64,000 nt of DNA. Source: an uncultured Paracoccaceae bacterium (GTDB lineage: Bacteria > Pseudomonadota > Alphaproteobacteria > Rhodobacterales > Rhodobacteraceae). Of this stretch, positions 42,962 to 51,121 are shown piece by piece (within the stretch, counting starts at the first letter, position 1; every line of letters begins with the position of its first letter). Below the pieces are notes generated by a model. The model worked only from the letters and a program-made list of their open reading frames with translations, did not search any database and was not told where the DNA came from. The stretch is taken from the NCBI GenBank assembly GCA_947495295.1, contig CANLYJ010000006.1, positions 1 through 64,000 on the forward strand, read 5' to 3'. The translations under genes and the position numbers were made by a program.

Positions 42962-43780
42962 ATGAGCGATAAGTCGCCCGATCCGTTTTCCACTGCGCTG
43001 GGTGATTTGCTTGCCCCGCTCGCCCGGGCCATCGTCGCGCAGGGTTTGACACTTGGGTCGCTGACGGAATCAATGAAACAGGCCTTGCTGAATGCTGCGA
43101 TCGAGACCGAAGGCGCAGACGTATCCGACAGCAGGATCAGTGTGATCACCGGGTTGCACCGCAAGGATGTGCGCAGGTTGCGTGCCGATACAGACGTATC
43201 CTCCGGTCGGAAATCGGCAAATCGCATGGCTTTGCTGATCGGCCATTGGACAGGGGCACCCGGTTTCCAAGATCAGAATGGTGCGCCGCGCGCACTTAGC
43301 CGGGACAATGACAAAGACGGTCCGGGCTTCAATGAACTGGTGCGCCGCGTGCGGCTGGATGCGGCACCGGGCACGATCCTGCAAACACTTATTGATCAGG
43401 GCGCGGTGCAACAAACCCCAGATGACAGATTCGCATTGGTAGCCAACGCCTTGCTCCCGGCGGCAGGGTCCGAGGAGTTGATCGCCGCTTACCACGCCAC
43501 GCTGTCAGCCCATCTGACGGCCGCCACACATAACCTTTTGGCGGGGTCGGGCGAGGCACGGCACTTTGATCGCATCCTGCGGTATTCACATCTAAGCGAT
43601 GTTGCGATTGCGGAACTAGAGGCATTGGCCAAGACAGAAGCCCAGAAGATGCTACAGACATTGAACACCCGCGCGCGCGCATTGCAGGAACGCGATGCGG
43701 ATCATAAGGCCAAAGGAACGTTTGCAGCAGGGGCCTATATCCTGCCGACCCCTGCCGCAGATGAAGGGGATGCAGAATGA
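42962..43780 (+). CDS. DUF6502 family protein
   Basis: A 272-residue protein. The N-terminal ~90 residues (LGDLLAPLARAIVAQGLTLGSLTESMKQALLNAAI..., ISVITGLHRKDVRRLR) look like a DNA-binding-type helical domain, as known for DUF6502. The rest is mainly helical and contains a basic/acidic C-terminus. ATG at 42962; a TTG one codon earlier is possible. It overlaps the next gene by 4 bp. DUF6502 and DUF5666 genes are often neighbours in proteobacteria (from memory). Function unknown. Confidence 0.8.
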   Translation: MSDKSPDPFSTALGDLLAPLARAIVAQGLTLGSLTESMKQALLNAAIETEGADVSDSRISVITGLHRKDVRRLRADTDVSSGRKSANRMALLIGHWTGAPGFQDQNGAPRALSRDNDKDGPGFNELVRRVRLDAAPGTILQTLIDQGAVQQTPDDRFALVANALLPAAGSEELIAAYHATLSAHLTAATHNLLAGSGEARHFDRILRYSHLSDVAIAELEALAKTEAQKMLQTLNTRARALQERDADHKAKGTFAAGAYILPTPAADEGDAE

Positions 43781-44661
43781 GGCGACTGGGCATTCTGGCG
43801 GCAGCCATCCTTGGCCTCTGCCTGACATCTGCGGCATGGGCAGAAGCAGAGGATACCGAACGCGAAGGCGGCATCCTGGGCACCGGCATTGTCGGAACCA
43901 TCACAGCCTTGGGCAGTATCTATGTCAACGGCCAGCACATTCTGTTTGATGATGGCATGGCGGTCGAAAACCTGTTGCCCGGTCATACCGTGGCCGTGCT
44001 GGCACATCTGGAAGGGTCGGAATGGCGGGCAAGGGATATCCGGCAAATCCTACCGCTTGTTGGGCCTGCACAGGTATCGCCGGATGGTCAACTGACCATC
44101 ATGGGCACGCGCGTTTTGACAGCTGATGGCATGGCTTCGGATATCGCTACCGGTGATTGGGTCGCCATCAGCGGGCTGTGGCAAGCAGGGCAGGTGATCG
44201 CAACGCGGGTGGACCGGGTCAGTGATCCCGTCAACGCCCGTATCGAAGGGACGGTCTTTAATACCCAGTCGGATCGACCCCTCAGGCTGGGCGGCACGGA
44301 AATCAGGGGCTTGCGGCCACAGCACCTTCAGGACGGGGATGTCATTCGGGCAACAGGCGAGCCGGCAGAGGACAGTTTGCAGGTAAGCCAGCTGGAAACG
44401 GGTGTCTTCGCCAGCGCGCCGGGCATGGTGCTGATCGAAGGATACTTCTCAGCGCCACAACCATCGGGGCTTTATACCGTGTTGGGGTCAAACATCGTAT
44501 CATATACCGACAGCCCGGAAATGATTGATCCTTTGGCCAAACAACTGATCTGCAGTAGCGCAGGGATAATGGTTACGGTTGATATCACGTCCATGGACCC
44601 TGGGAATCTCGTGGAAATCCCGGCAGAGTGCGTCGATGGGACGATGGCACCACTGGACTAA
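43777..44661 (+). CDS. DUF5666 domain protein, exported
   Basis: A 294-residue protein with a signal peptide (MRRLGILAAAILGLCLTSAAWA, cleaved about residue 22). The mature part contains repeated small beta units of about 60-70 residues (GIVGTITALGSIYVNGQHILFDD; GPAQVSPDGQLTIMGTRVLT; ARIEGTVFNTQSDRPLRLGG), the DUF5666 pattern, probably OB-like barrels in the periplasm. It overlaps the DUF6502 gene (ATGA), so the two are translated together although one is predicted cytoplasmic and the other exported. Confidence 0.82.
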   Translation: MRRLGILAAAILGLCLTSAAWAEAEDTEREGGILGTGIVGTITALGSIYVNGQHILFDDGMAVENLLPGHTVAVLAHLEGSEWRARDIRQILPLVGPAQVSPDGQLTIMGTRVLTADGMASDIATGDWVAISGLWQAGQVIATRVDRVSDPVNARIEGTVFNTQSDRPLRLGGTEIRGLRPQHLQDGDVIRATGEPAEDSLQVSQLETGVFASAPGMVLIEGYFSAPQPSGLYTVLGSNIVSYTDSPEMIDPLAKQLICSSAGIMVTVDITSMDPGNLVEIPAECVDGTMAPLD

Positions 44662-45044
44662 TGCAGACACCCCAACAACGAATCCAAGTTTGCAGAATAT
44701 CATATATATCAACGTGATAAATGATATTCTTGAAAAAAGAGAAGTCCGAAACGGCCCGCCGATTTTATGGCTATGCAAGGATAGGCCAGCCCGCGCTTGC
44801 GACATCCGACCCGGCGGATCGCGCGCCCTTTGCGCTAAACCAAACCGGGACATAGCCCTTTCACAAGACGCCTGAAACTGCGCCAAAAGCGCAATGTGTA
44901 GGCAACTGGTCTAAATCAAATCCAAAACTGGCCCTAATGAACTGAGGGTCATCGCGCGTAGCTTAAATTACTTGACTGGGGCGGCTAAGACTGTGCTCTT
45001 CAAGTAATGCGATGAAATTCGCAAGTATCAACGAGGAGGATTCT
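44662..45044. promoter_or_regulatory. 383-bp intergenic region before the TRAP operon
   Basis: No gene seen. GAATATCAT (44695-44703) and ATGATATTC (44721-44729) are perfect 9-bp inverted repeats enclosing a smaller dyad TATCA-ACG-TGATA (44706-44718). This nested palindrome lies in an AT-rich patch, followed by about 250 bp of ordinary sequence. It may serve the TRAP operon promoter or terminate the DUF6502/DUF5666 unit, although no T-run follows. Confidence 0.5.
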
Positions 45045-46061
45045 ATGACATTTATGACGAAAATTACGTCTACGGTCGCCGTTGCGGCAGCGGCAACGCT
45101 GCTGAGCTTTGGCGCGGCCGAGGCGAAAAACTTCAAAATCGCCGTCGGCGACAGCGGCGGCAGCAGCCAGGAAGCAACCGGCCTGGCCTTTATCGAAGCG
45201 TTGGAAGAGCTTTCGGGCGGCGAGCACACAGCAACACTGTTCCTGAACGGTCAGCTGGGGTCAGAGCAGGACACCGTGAACGAAGCCGCAATCGGCACGC
45301 TGGATATGTCGCTGCTGGCAATCAACAACGTAACACCGTTTTCACCAACAGTTGGCGTGTTCTCACTGCCATATGTGATCCTGAGCCTGGAAGACGCTGA
45401 AAAGCTGACCCAAGGGCCAATCGGTCAGGAACTGACAGAAAACACAATCAACGACGCCGGCGTGCGGATCATCGCATGGACCTACACAGGGTTCCGCCGT
45501 CTGACCAACTCCAAAAAGCCAGTGACATCTGTCGCTGACCTGCAAGGGCTGGTGATCCGCGTTCCCAAGAACGAGATCATGATCGACACATATAAGGCAT
45601 GGGGCATCAGCCCAACGCCGATGGCGTGGTCCGAAACATTTGCTGGTTTGCAGACTCAGGTTGTTGACGGTCAGGACAACCCATACACCACCATCAACGC
45701 GATGAAGTTCTACGAAGTACAAAAATACGTCACGAACATCCGTTACATCTTCTCTATCGAACCTCTGATCATCTCCGAGCAGGTTTTCCAGGAACTGTCC
45801 GAAGAAGACCAGAACATCGTTCTGGAAGCAGGCAAGGCGGCAACAGCTGCATCTGCCCAGTTCCTCCGCGACAAAGAAGCCGAGATTAAGCAGATCCTGC
45901 TTGATGAAGGCATGGAGATCATGGACCCGGAGAACAACGAAGAAGAGTTCATCACGCTGGCAACCGAAGCCGTATGGCCAAAGTTCTATGACAGCATCGG
46001 CGGCATCGACAAGTTGAACGCTGTACTTGCTGAAATCGGTCGCGATCCCGTCTCCGAATAA
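45045..46061 (+). CDS. TRAP transporter substrate-binding protein (DctP family)
   Basis: A 338-residue periplasmic binding protein. The start at 45045 follows a strong GAGGAGG; the signal peptide is MTFMTKITSTVAVAAAATLL..., cleaved after about AEA. The mature region begins NFKIAVGD and has the conserved VIRVPKNEIMIDTYKAWGISPTPMAWSETFAGLQTQVVDGQDNP with the carboxylate-binding Arg. It captures an organic acid for the DctQ/DctM permease. The exact ligand is not readable. Confidence 0.93.
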   Translation: MTFMTKITSTVAVAAAATLLSFGAAEAKNFKIAVGDSGGSSQEATGLAFIEALEELSGGEHTATLFLNGQLGSEQDTVNEAAIGTLDMSLLAINNVTPFSPTVGVFSLPYVILSLEDAEKLTQGPIGQELTENTINDAGVRIIAWTYTGFRRLTNSKKPVTSVADLQGLVIRVPKNEIMIDTYKAWGISPTPMAWSETFAGLQTQVVDGQDNPYTTINAMKFYEVQKYVTNIRYIFSIEPLIISEQVFQELSEEDQNIVLEAGKAATAASAQFLRDKEAEIKQILLDEGMEIMDPENNEEEFITLATEAVWPKFYDSIGGIDKLNAVLAEIGRDPVSE

Positions 46062-46081
46062 TTCGCAATACAAGAAATGGG

Positions 46082-46101
46082 CAAGCGCCTTCCGGCGCTT
46101 G
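46082..46101 (+). promoter_or_regulatory. Hairpin between TRAP binding-protein and permease genes
   Basis: CAAGCGCC (46082-46089) pairs perfectly with GGCGCTTG (46094-46101) around TTCC, 20 bases after the binding-protein stop. There is no T-run, so read-through is expected. It probably stabilises the binding-protein message or partly attenuates permease expression. Confidence 0.6.
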
Positions 46102-46124
46102 TCTGAACGAAGTGGGAGGGGCAA

Positions 46125-46691
46125 ATGACAAAATTTTGGTATGTCGTCGATAATATAGAAAGCTACATCTGCCGCACGTTACTTGCGATATTTGTATGCT
46201 TGCTGTTTTTGCAGGTCGTCGTAAGAACACTGTTCGACTTTTCGTTTTCATGGGTCGAAGAACTGTCGATCTACATGTTCGTCTGGTTTGTGTTCTTTGG
46301 TGCAAGCTATGCCGCCAAGATGGGGGCGCATAACCGCGTGACCTTTCAATTCAAGTTCCTGCCACCACGGGCCATCAAATATATCGAAGCTTTTGCTGAC
46401 CTGTTCTGGATCTTCTTCAATGTCTACTTCGTCTATCTGGCGATTGATTTCATCTTCAACAAGATGAACAGGTTCCAGTCCTCTCAGACCATGGGGTTCC
46501 ACCTCAGCTGGGTCTATATCGTGCTGCCGATTGCATTCACGCTGATGACCATCCGGGTCATTCAGGTGAACTATCGCAAGATCATCCTGGACGAAGACAT
46601 GCGTGACCCTGACTCGATCGACCTTGAAGAAGTCAGGGCCGATATTGGCGAAGCGCCAGCAACATCTGGCAGCGAAGAGGAAACCAAGTAA
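46125..46691 (+). CDS. TRAP transporter small permease (DctQ family)
   Basis: A 188-residue inner-membrane protein with four helices. The N-terminal helix contains LLAIFVCLLFLQVVVRTLF, followed by the conserved SWVEELSIYMFVWFVFFGASYAAKMGAHNRV. The C-terminal ~40 residues are acidic and cytoplasmic. It overlaps the large permease gene by 1 bp. A GGGAGGGGC ribosome site precedes it. Confidence 0.92.
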   Translation: MTKFWYVVDNIESYICRTLLAIFVCLLFLQVVVRTLFDFSFSWVEELSIYMFVWFVFFGASYAAKMGAHNRVTFQFKFLPPRAIKYIEAFADLFWIFFNVYFVYLAIDFIFNKMNRFQSSQTMGFHLSWVYIVLPIAFTLMTIRVIQVNYRKIILDEDMRDPDSIDLEEVRADIGEAPATSGSEEETK

Positions 46692-48031
46692 TGGAAAGCC
46701 AAATCATCCTGATCCTCTTCGGAGGCTTCCTTCTTCTGTTGTTTATCGGCGCCCCGATCACCGTTGCGCTGGGCGTTTCGACGCTGATTTCATTCCTTTA
46801 TCTGGACGAAAACCCAATCAAATTCGTGCAGATCGCCTATACGTCGGTGGGGTCATTCCCGCTGATGGCGTTGCCCGCTTTCATTCTGGCCGGGGCGCTG
46901 ATGGAAGCCTCGGGGCTATCGCGACGGCTGATCAATGTCGCCGAAAGTTTCGCGGGTCCCTTTACCGGCGGCATGTCGGCGGCAACCGTCTTTGCCTGCC
47001 TGTTCTTTGGCGCGATTTCCGGCTCTGGCCCCGCAACGACAGCGGCTGTTGGCATGCTGATGATCCCTGCCATGATCGAACGCGGCTATGGCCGCAGCTT
47101 TTCATCGGCGATCACGGCATCGTCTGGTGGCCTGGGGATCGTGATCCCGCCATCAATCCCACTGATCATCTTTGGGATTGCCGCGCTGGGCATGCCGGCC
47201 CCACCCGAAGCGGTGGAAGAGTTCGGGCAGTTCCAGACCGTGTCGATCCCGAAACTGTTCATTGCGGGTTTCATGCCGGCCTTCCTGATCGCGGGAAGCT
47301 TGCTGATCATGAACTACATCCTGGCGAAAAAGCACGGCTATAAGGGTTCTGCCGAAGGCTGGTCCGCACGCGAAATCTGGTGCGAGATGTATCGCGGTTT
47401 CTGGGCGCTGATGGCCCCGGTTGTGATCCTTGGCGGTATCTATTCGGGCTTCTTCACACCAACCGAAGCTGCGATTGTGGCCATTTTCTACACCTTGGTT
47501 GTGGGGGCATTCATCTACCGCGAACTCAGCTGGCAGAAGCTGTTCACTGCGCTTGAAACAACAACATGGCTGACCGGGCGCGTCCTGTTGATCATGTTTA
47601 CGGCTACCGTGTTCGGCCGCCTACTGGTGGAAAACCAGATCCCTGCGGTCATCGCGAACGGTATGCTGTCAGTGACAGACAACATCTACATCATCTGGAC
47701 GCTGGTGATCTTCTTCCTGCTGTTTGTGGGGATGTTCATGGAAACACTGGCAACCATTCTGATCCTGGTGCCGGTCATGCTGCCTGTGGCCTACAGCGTG
47801 GGGATCGACCCGATCCACTTTGGGGTGGTGATGGTATGCTGCCTTGGTATCGGCTTTCAGACGCCACCGCTGGGCGAAAACCTTTTCATTGCCTCGGGTA
47901 TCTCGAACATCTCGATTGAAAAGATTTCGGTCGCGGCACTGCCTTTCGCTTTCATCAACACTATCGCGATATTTATAATCGCCTTTGTGCCTGAAATCTC
48001 CCTGTGGCTCCCCCGGTTCTTTGGCTATTGA
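46691..48031 (+). CDS. TRAP transporter large permease (DctM family)
   Basis: A 446-residue membrane protein of the usual DctM length with about 12 helices. Signatures: ALPAFILAGALMEASGLSRRLINVAESFAG, FFGAISGSGPATTAAVGMLMIPAMIERGY, SSGGLGIVIPPSIPLIIFG and the C-terminal GIDPIHFGVVMVCCLGIGFQTPPLGENLF. This is a complete counterpart to the broken fragment at 5032. It forms the Na+-driven channel with DctQ. Confidence 0.94.
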   Translation: MESQIILILFGGFLLLLFIGAPITVALGVSTLISFLYLDENPIKFVQIAYTSVGSFPLMALPAFILAGALMEASGLSRRLINVAESFAGPFTGGMSAATVFACLFFGAISGSGPATTAAVGMLMIPAMIERGYGRSFSSAITASSGGLGIVIPPSIPLIIFGIAALGMPAPPEAVEEFGQFQTVSIPKLFIAGFMPAFLIAGSLLIMNYILAKKHGYKGSAEGWSAREIWCEMYRGFWALMAPVVILGGIYSGFFTPTEAAIVAIFYTLVVGAFIYRELSWQKLFTALETTTWLTGRVLLIMFTATVFGRLLVENQIPAVIANGMLSVTDNIYIIWTLVIFFLLFVGMFMETLATILILVPVMLPVAYSVGIDPIHFGVVMVCCLGIGFQTPPLGENLFIASGISNISIEKISVAALPFAFINTIAIFIIAFVPEISLWLPRFFGY

Positions 48032-48055
48032 ACCGCAACCGGAATAGAGGCTCTT

Positions 48056-48556
48056 ATGAAACCTACAGTAACACATATCCTCTGCGCGACTGATCTGTCG
48101 AAGCATTCGGCCTATACCATGCGCCATGCTGCCAGTCTGGCGTCGGCCACCGGGGCCAAGCTGCATATGGTGCATGCGGTCGAACCAATGAGCGACGATG
48201 CAAAGATCACCATGCAGATGTTCATGCAGACAAGCGGATCAAGCGAAAAGGCGGCGAAGGCGCGGCACGACCACGCCAAGGCTGTCATGGCCGAACGGCA
48301 AAAGGCGTTTTGGGATCTTGTCAGCGAAGAAGACAGCAATATCCGCAAGCAAGTTGAGACGATTGAACTTGTGGATGGATACCCGGCAGAGGTCATCCTG
48401 CGCCGGGCCGCAGAACTGAAATGCGACCTGATCGTGATCGGGGCGCATGAGCACGGGTTTTCACAAACCTTCCTTGGCACTGTCGCAAAACGTGTTTTGC
48501 GGCGTGCAACCATGCCCACACTTGTGGTGCCGTATCGGGAAACCGATCCGGGATAA
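48056..48556 (+). CDS. Universal stress protein (UspA family)
   Basis: A 166-residue single-domain UspA protein. THILCATDLSKHSAYTMRHAASLASATGAKLHMVHAVEP is the N-terminal strand/helix region. The C-terminal ATP-binding loop reads VIGAHEHGFSQTFLGTVAKRVLRRATMPTLVV, a variation of the usual G-x2-G-x9-G(S/T). It is 24 bp after the TRAP large permease on the same strand; Usp genes attached to TRAP operons are common. Cytosolic. Confidence 0.92.
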   Translation: MKPTVTHILCATDLSKHSAYTMRHAASLASATGAKLHMVHAVEPMSDDAKITMQMFMQTSGSSEKAAKARHDHAKAVMAERQKAFWDLVSEEDSNIRKQVETIELVDGYPAEVILRRAAELKCDLIVIGAHEHGFSQTFLGTVAKRVLRRATMPTLVVPYRETDPG

Positions 48557-48582
48557 CTGACTAACCGTCACCTACGGAGAAA

Positions 48583-48975
48583 ATGATGAATACGACACTC
48601 ACCGCGCAGGATCTGCGCGATACCTTTGACGCGTTCAATCGCCATGACGTGGATGGGGTCATGACCCATTTCGCGGATGATTGTGTGTTCTACACGGTCG
48701 GCGGCGACGCCGCTTACGGTGCCAAGGTCGAAGGCGCGGATGCGATTGCCAATGCGTTTTCCGCTGTTTGGACCGGCATGAAAGATGCCCATTGGGATCA
48801 CCACAGCCACTTTGTGCAAGGCGACCGCGCCGTATCGGAATGGACGTTTTCGGGCACCGATGCCCAGGGCATGCGGGTCGAGGCGCAAGGCGCTGACCTG
48901 TTCACCCTGCGCGACGGCATGATCATCGTCAAACAGGCCCTGCGCAAATCCCGGCCACCGTTCAAAGCAGCGTAA
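48583..48975 (+). CDS. NTF2-like/SnoaL-fold protein
   Basis: A 130-residue protein with the NTF2-like fold pattern: LRDTFDAFNRHDVDGVMTHFADDCVFYTVGGDAAYGAKVEGADAIANAFSAVW, then beta strands ending RDGMIIVKQALRKS. Such proteins are small enzymes or ligand carriers (isomerases, dehydratases). Located between the Usp gene and the FAD oxidoreductase gene, with short gaps, so probably in the same transcript. Start at 48583 or 48586 (two consecutive ATG). Function unknown. Confidence 0.82.
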   Translation: MMNTTLTAQDLRDTFDAFNRHDVDGVMTHFADDCVFYTVGGDAAYGAKVEGADAIANAFSAVWTGMKDAHWDHHSHFVQGDRAVSEWTFSGTDAQGMRVEAQGADLFTLRDGMIIVKQALRKSRPPFKAA

Positions 48976-48999
48976 CCCCTTTGTTGATGGAGCATTTCG

Positions 49000-50400
49000 A
49001 TGCCTGATTCAAAACGCCCCCGCCACTGGCCCAAGGCCAGCTATGACCCGCGCTATGATCCAATCATAGATGCGGGCCCCGGCCATAATCGGGATCATGC
49101 CCCGACCTACTGGATCGGCACCGCTGGCACGCCGCCCCCGGATGACGGGCCGGTGTCTGGCGATATGGATGTGGACGTCATTGTTGTCGGATCAGGCTAC
49201 ACAGGGCTGTCCACGGCGATCCACCTGGCTAAGGAACACGGGATCAAGGCCACAGTGCTAGAAGCAAATACCGTTGCCTGGGGTTGCTCTACGCGAAATG
49301 GCGGGCAGGCGCAGATTTCATCGGGACGGTTGAAACGGTCTGAATGGATTCAGCGCTGGGGCGTTGATGTCGCCAAAAAAATGCATGGCGAGGTGACGGA
49401 AGCGTTCGCGTTGTTCAACGATCTGATCGGTTCGGACGATATCGACTGTGATCCGCAGCCGGGCGGCCATTATTATCTGGCGCATAGGGCAAAAGTGCTG
49501 CCCAGGCTGGAAAAGGAAAGCGCGCTGCTGAACGATGTGTTCGGCTATGGCTCTCGTATTATCGGCCGCGAAGAGTTGCACGAAAATCATGTCCGAGACC
49601 AGGAAGCCCATGGCGCAATGTGGGAACCTGACGGGACCTGTATTCACGCCGCAAAGCTCGCATTCAGCTATGTGCGGCTGGCGCGCAAACTGGGGGCCAA
49701 AATCCACACGGCCAGCCCGGTCATGGGGTGGAAGATCAAGGATGGCGTGCATCACCTGACAACTCCGGGGGGGACAGTGCGGGCGCGTGCGGTGGCATTG
49801 GCAACGGCGGGATACACCCCGCCCGGACTGAATGAGCGAACCAAACACCGGTTGATGCCGATCCTGTCGAACTCCATCGTGACCCGCCCGTTGACAGATG
49901 ACGAAAAGGCGGAATGCGGGTTTCAGGTGACATCACCGCTGACCGATACACGCACGTTGCGGCACTACTATCGGTTTCTGTCCGATGACCGTGTACAGAT
50001 CGGCAGCCGCAGCGCTATCACCGGGCCGGATGCGGAAAACCCCAAACATCTGGAATTGCTGAAAAAGGGACTGTTCCGCAAATTCCCGGCGCTGACGGAT
50101 ATCAATCTGGATTATTCCTGGTGGGGATGGGTCGATGTCAGCCACGACATGATGCCCCGCATCTTCCAACCTGACCCCAAGCAAACGATCTATTATGCCA
50201 TGGGTTATGGGGGCAACGGGGTGATGTATTCCGCACAGGCTGGCAAACGCCTGGCGCAACTGGTCGCAGGGCAGGGCAAGGAACTGGACCTGCCAATCTT
50301 TACCTCACCGCTGCCAAGCCACGGAATTCTGACGCCGTTTCGCCGGTTGGGGCAGCGCATGATGTATCCTTATTATTACCTGCGCGACGAAATCCTCTGA
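49000..50400 (+). CDS. FAD-dependent amine oxidoreductase (DadA/PuuB-like)
   Basis: A 466-residue DAO-family flavoprotein. The dinucleotide motif VDVIVVGSGYTGLSTAIHLAKEHG (glycines at residues 64-69) is followed by LEANTVAWGCSTRNGGQAQISSGRL, typical of gamma-glutamylputrescine oxidase-like and related amine dehydrogenases. The C-terminus has GWVDVSHDMMPRIFQ and YAMGYGGNGVMYSAQAGKRLAQLVAG for the second FAD contact. The N-terminal ~50 residues are an extension. With the downstream cupin gene and the glycine-cleavage operon it may oxidise an N-methyl or other amine to glycine or a related amino acid; inference only. Confidence 0.87.
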   Translation: MPDSKRPRHWPKASYDPRYDPIIDAGPGHNRDHAPTYWIGTAGTPPPDDGPVSGDMDVDVIVVGSGYTGLSTAIHLAKEHGIKATVLEANTVAWGCSTRNGGQAQISSGRLKRSEWIQRWGVDVAKKMHGEVTEAFALFNDLIGSDDIDCDPQPGGHYYLAHRAKVLPRLEKESALLNDVFGYGSRIIGREELHENHVRDQEAHGAMWEPDGTCIHAAKLAFSYVRLARKLGAKIHTASPVMGWKIKDGVHHLTTPGGTVRARAVALATAGYTPPGLNERTKHRLMPILSNSIVTRPLTDDEKAECGFQVTSPLTDTRTLRHYYRFLSDDRVQIGSRSAITGPDAENPKHLELLKKGLFRKFPALTDINLDYSWWGWVDVSHDMMPRIFQPDPKQTIYYAMGYGGNGVMYSAQAGKRLAQLVAGQGKELDLPIFTSPLPSHGILTPFRRLGQRMMYPYYYLRDEIL

Positions 50401-50429
50401 CCGCCGGACCATCTGAAAGGGCAAAACAA

Positions 50430-50789
50430 ATGCGTGTTGTAGATTTCCAGGAAAGCACGGCAGTCACAAAACGGCGCCTCGCCGATCTGCCCGACCGGGT
50501 TGTTGCGGGCGACCCGCATCACGAAACGCAGATGCGGTTTACCAGCGGTGATGGCTCATTGCTTGCAGGCACATGGACCAGCACGCCGGGCAAATGGATC
50601 GCCTTTGCGGATCGCGACGAATTCTGCTTTCTGCTCTCCGGCCATGTCGAATTGATCTCGGATGACGGCACAGTGCAGACGTTTCGGACGGGCGACAGTT
50701 TTCTGATCCCAAACGGGTTCCGCGGCTTCTGGCATGTGATCGAGACGACGACCAAGCACTTTGTGATCCGGGATTACAACGCCGGTTGA
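50430..50789 (+). CDS. Small cupin-domain protein
   Basis: A 119-residue cupin resembling the DUF861/EutQ-like group: DREEFCFLL-type core EFCFLLSGHVELISDDGTVQTFRTGDSFLIPNGFRGFWHVIETTTKHFVI. Located 29 bp after the FAD oxidoreductase gene, likely co-transcribed. Small cupins next to amine oxidases may bind a product or metal. Its function is unknown. Confidence 0.85.
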   Translation: MRVVDFQESTAVTKRRLADLPDRVVAGDPHHETQMRFTSGDGSLLAGTWTSTPGKWIAFADRDEFCFLLSGHVELISDDGTVQTFRTGDSFLIPNGFRGFWHVIETTTKHFVIRDYNAG

Positions 50790-50887
50790 TCACGTCCAAA
50801 CGGCCAAAGTGTCAAAAAGTCGCATCTGCGCCTTGATCACGGATAGCAAAATGTGAAACCATTACCGTGCTGCCAAAACAGCCGCAT

Positions 50888-51040
50888 GATCGGGAGAACC
50901 AGATAAGCTGGTGCCGAAGGAGCAACCGCCCCGGAAACTCTCAGGCCAAGGGACCGATTGTGTGTTCAAGACTCTGGAGAGAGGCGCAAATAGCGTCCGC
51001 CGAAGGGATAGCGATCTCAGGCAAAAGGACAGAAGGGGCA
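50888..51040 (+). promoter_or_regulatory. Tandem glycine riboswitch (gcvT motif)
   Basis: Two consecutive glycine aptamers. The first (50888-50958) has GGGAGAACC, GCCGAAGGAGCAACC and CTCTCAGGCCAAGGGACC closed by ATCGG/CCGAT. The second (about 50971-51037) has CTGGAGAGAGG, GCCGAAGGGATAGCGATCTC and AGGCAAAAGGACAGAAGGGG. Both carry the hallmark GCCGAAGGR and YCUCAGGCAAAAGGAC strings. Glycine binding is expected to switch on gcvT expression. Upstream of gcvT, as in many bacteria. Confidence 0.95.
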
Positions 51041-51045
51041 TCACG

Positions 51046-51121
51046 CGCATGGTTCACCATGCGTCACTGTGGTGCCGTTTGATTTTCCTTATTGGATCAG
51101 CGGCGATGAAAGGGCCGCCTG
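51046..51121 (+). promoter_or_regulatory. Likely expression platform of the glycine riboswitch
   Basis: CGCATGG-TTCA-CCATGCG (51046-51063) forms a perfect stem just after the second aptamer, and GCGGC/GCCGC (51100-51104/51114-51118) can enclose the GAAAGG-type ribosome site just before the gcvT ATG. No clear terminator U-tract is seen, so translational control is as plausible as transcriptional control. Confidence 0.55.
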
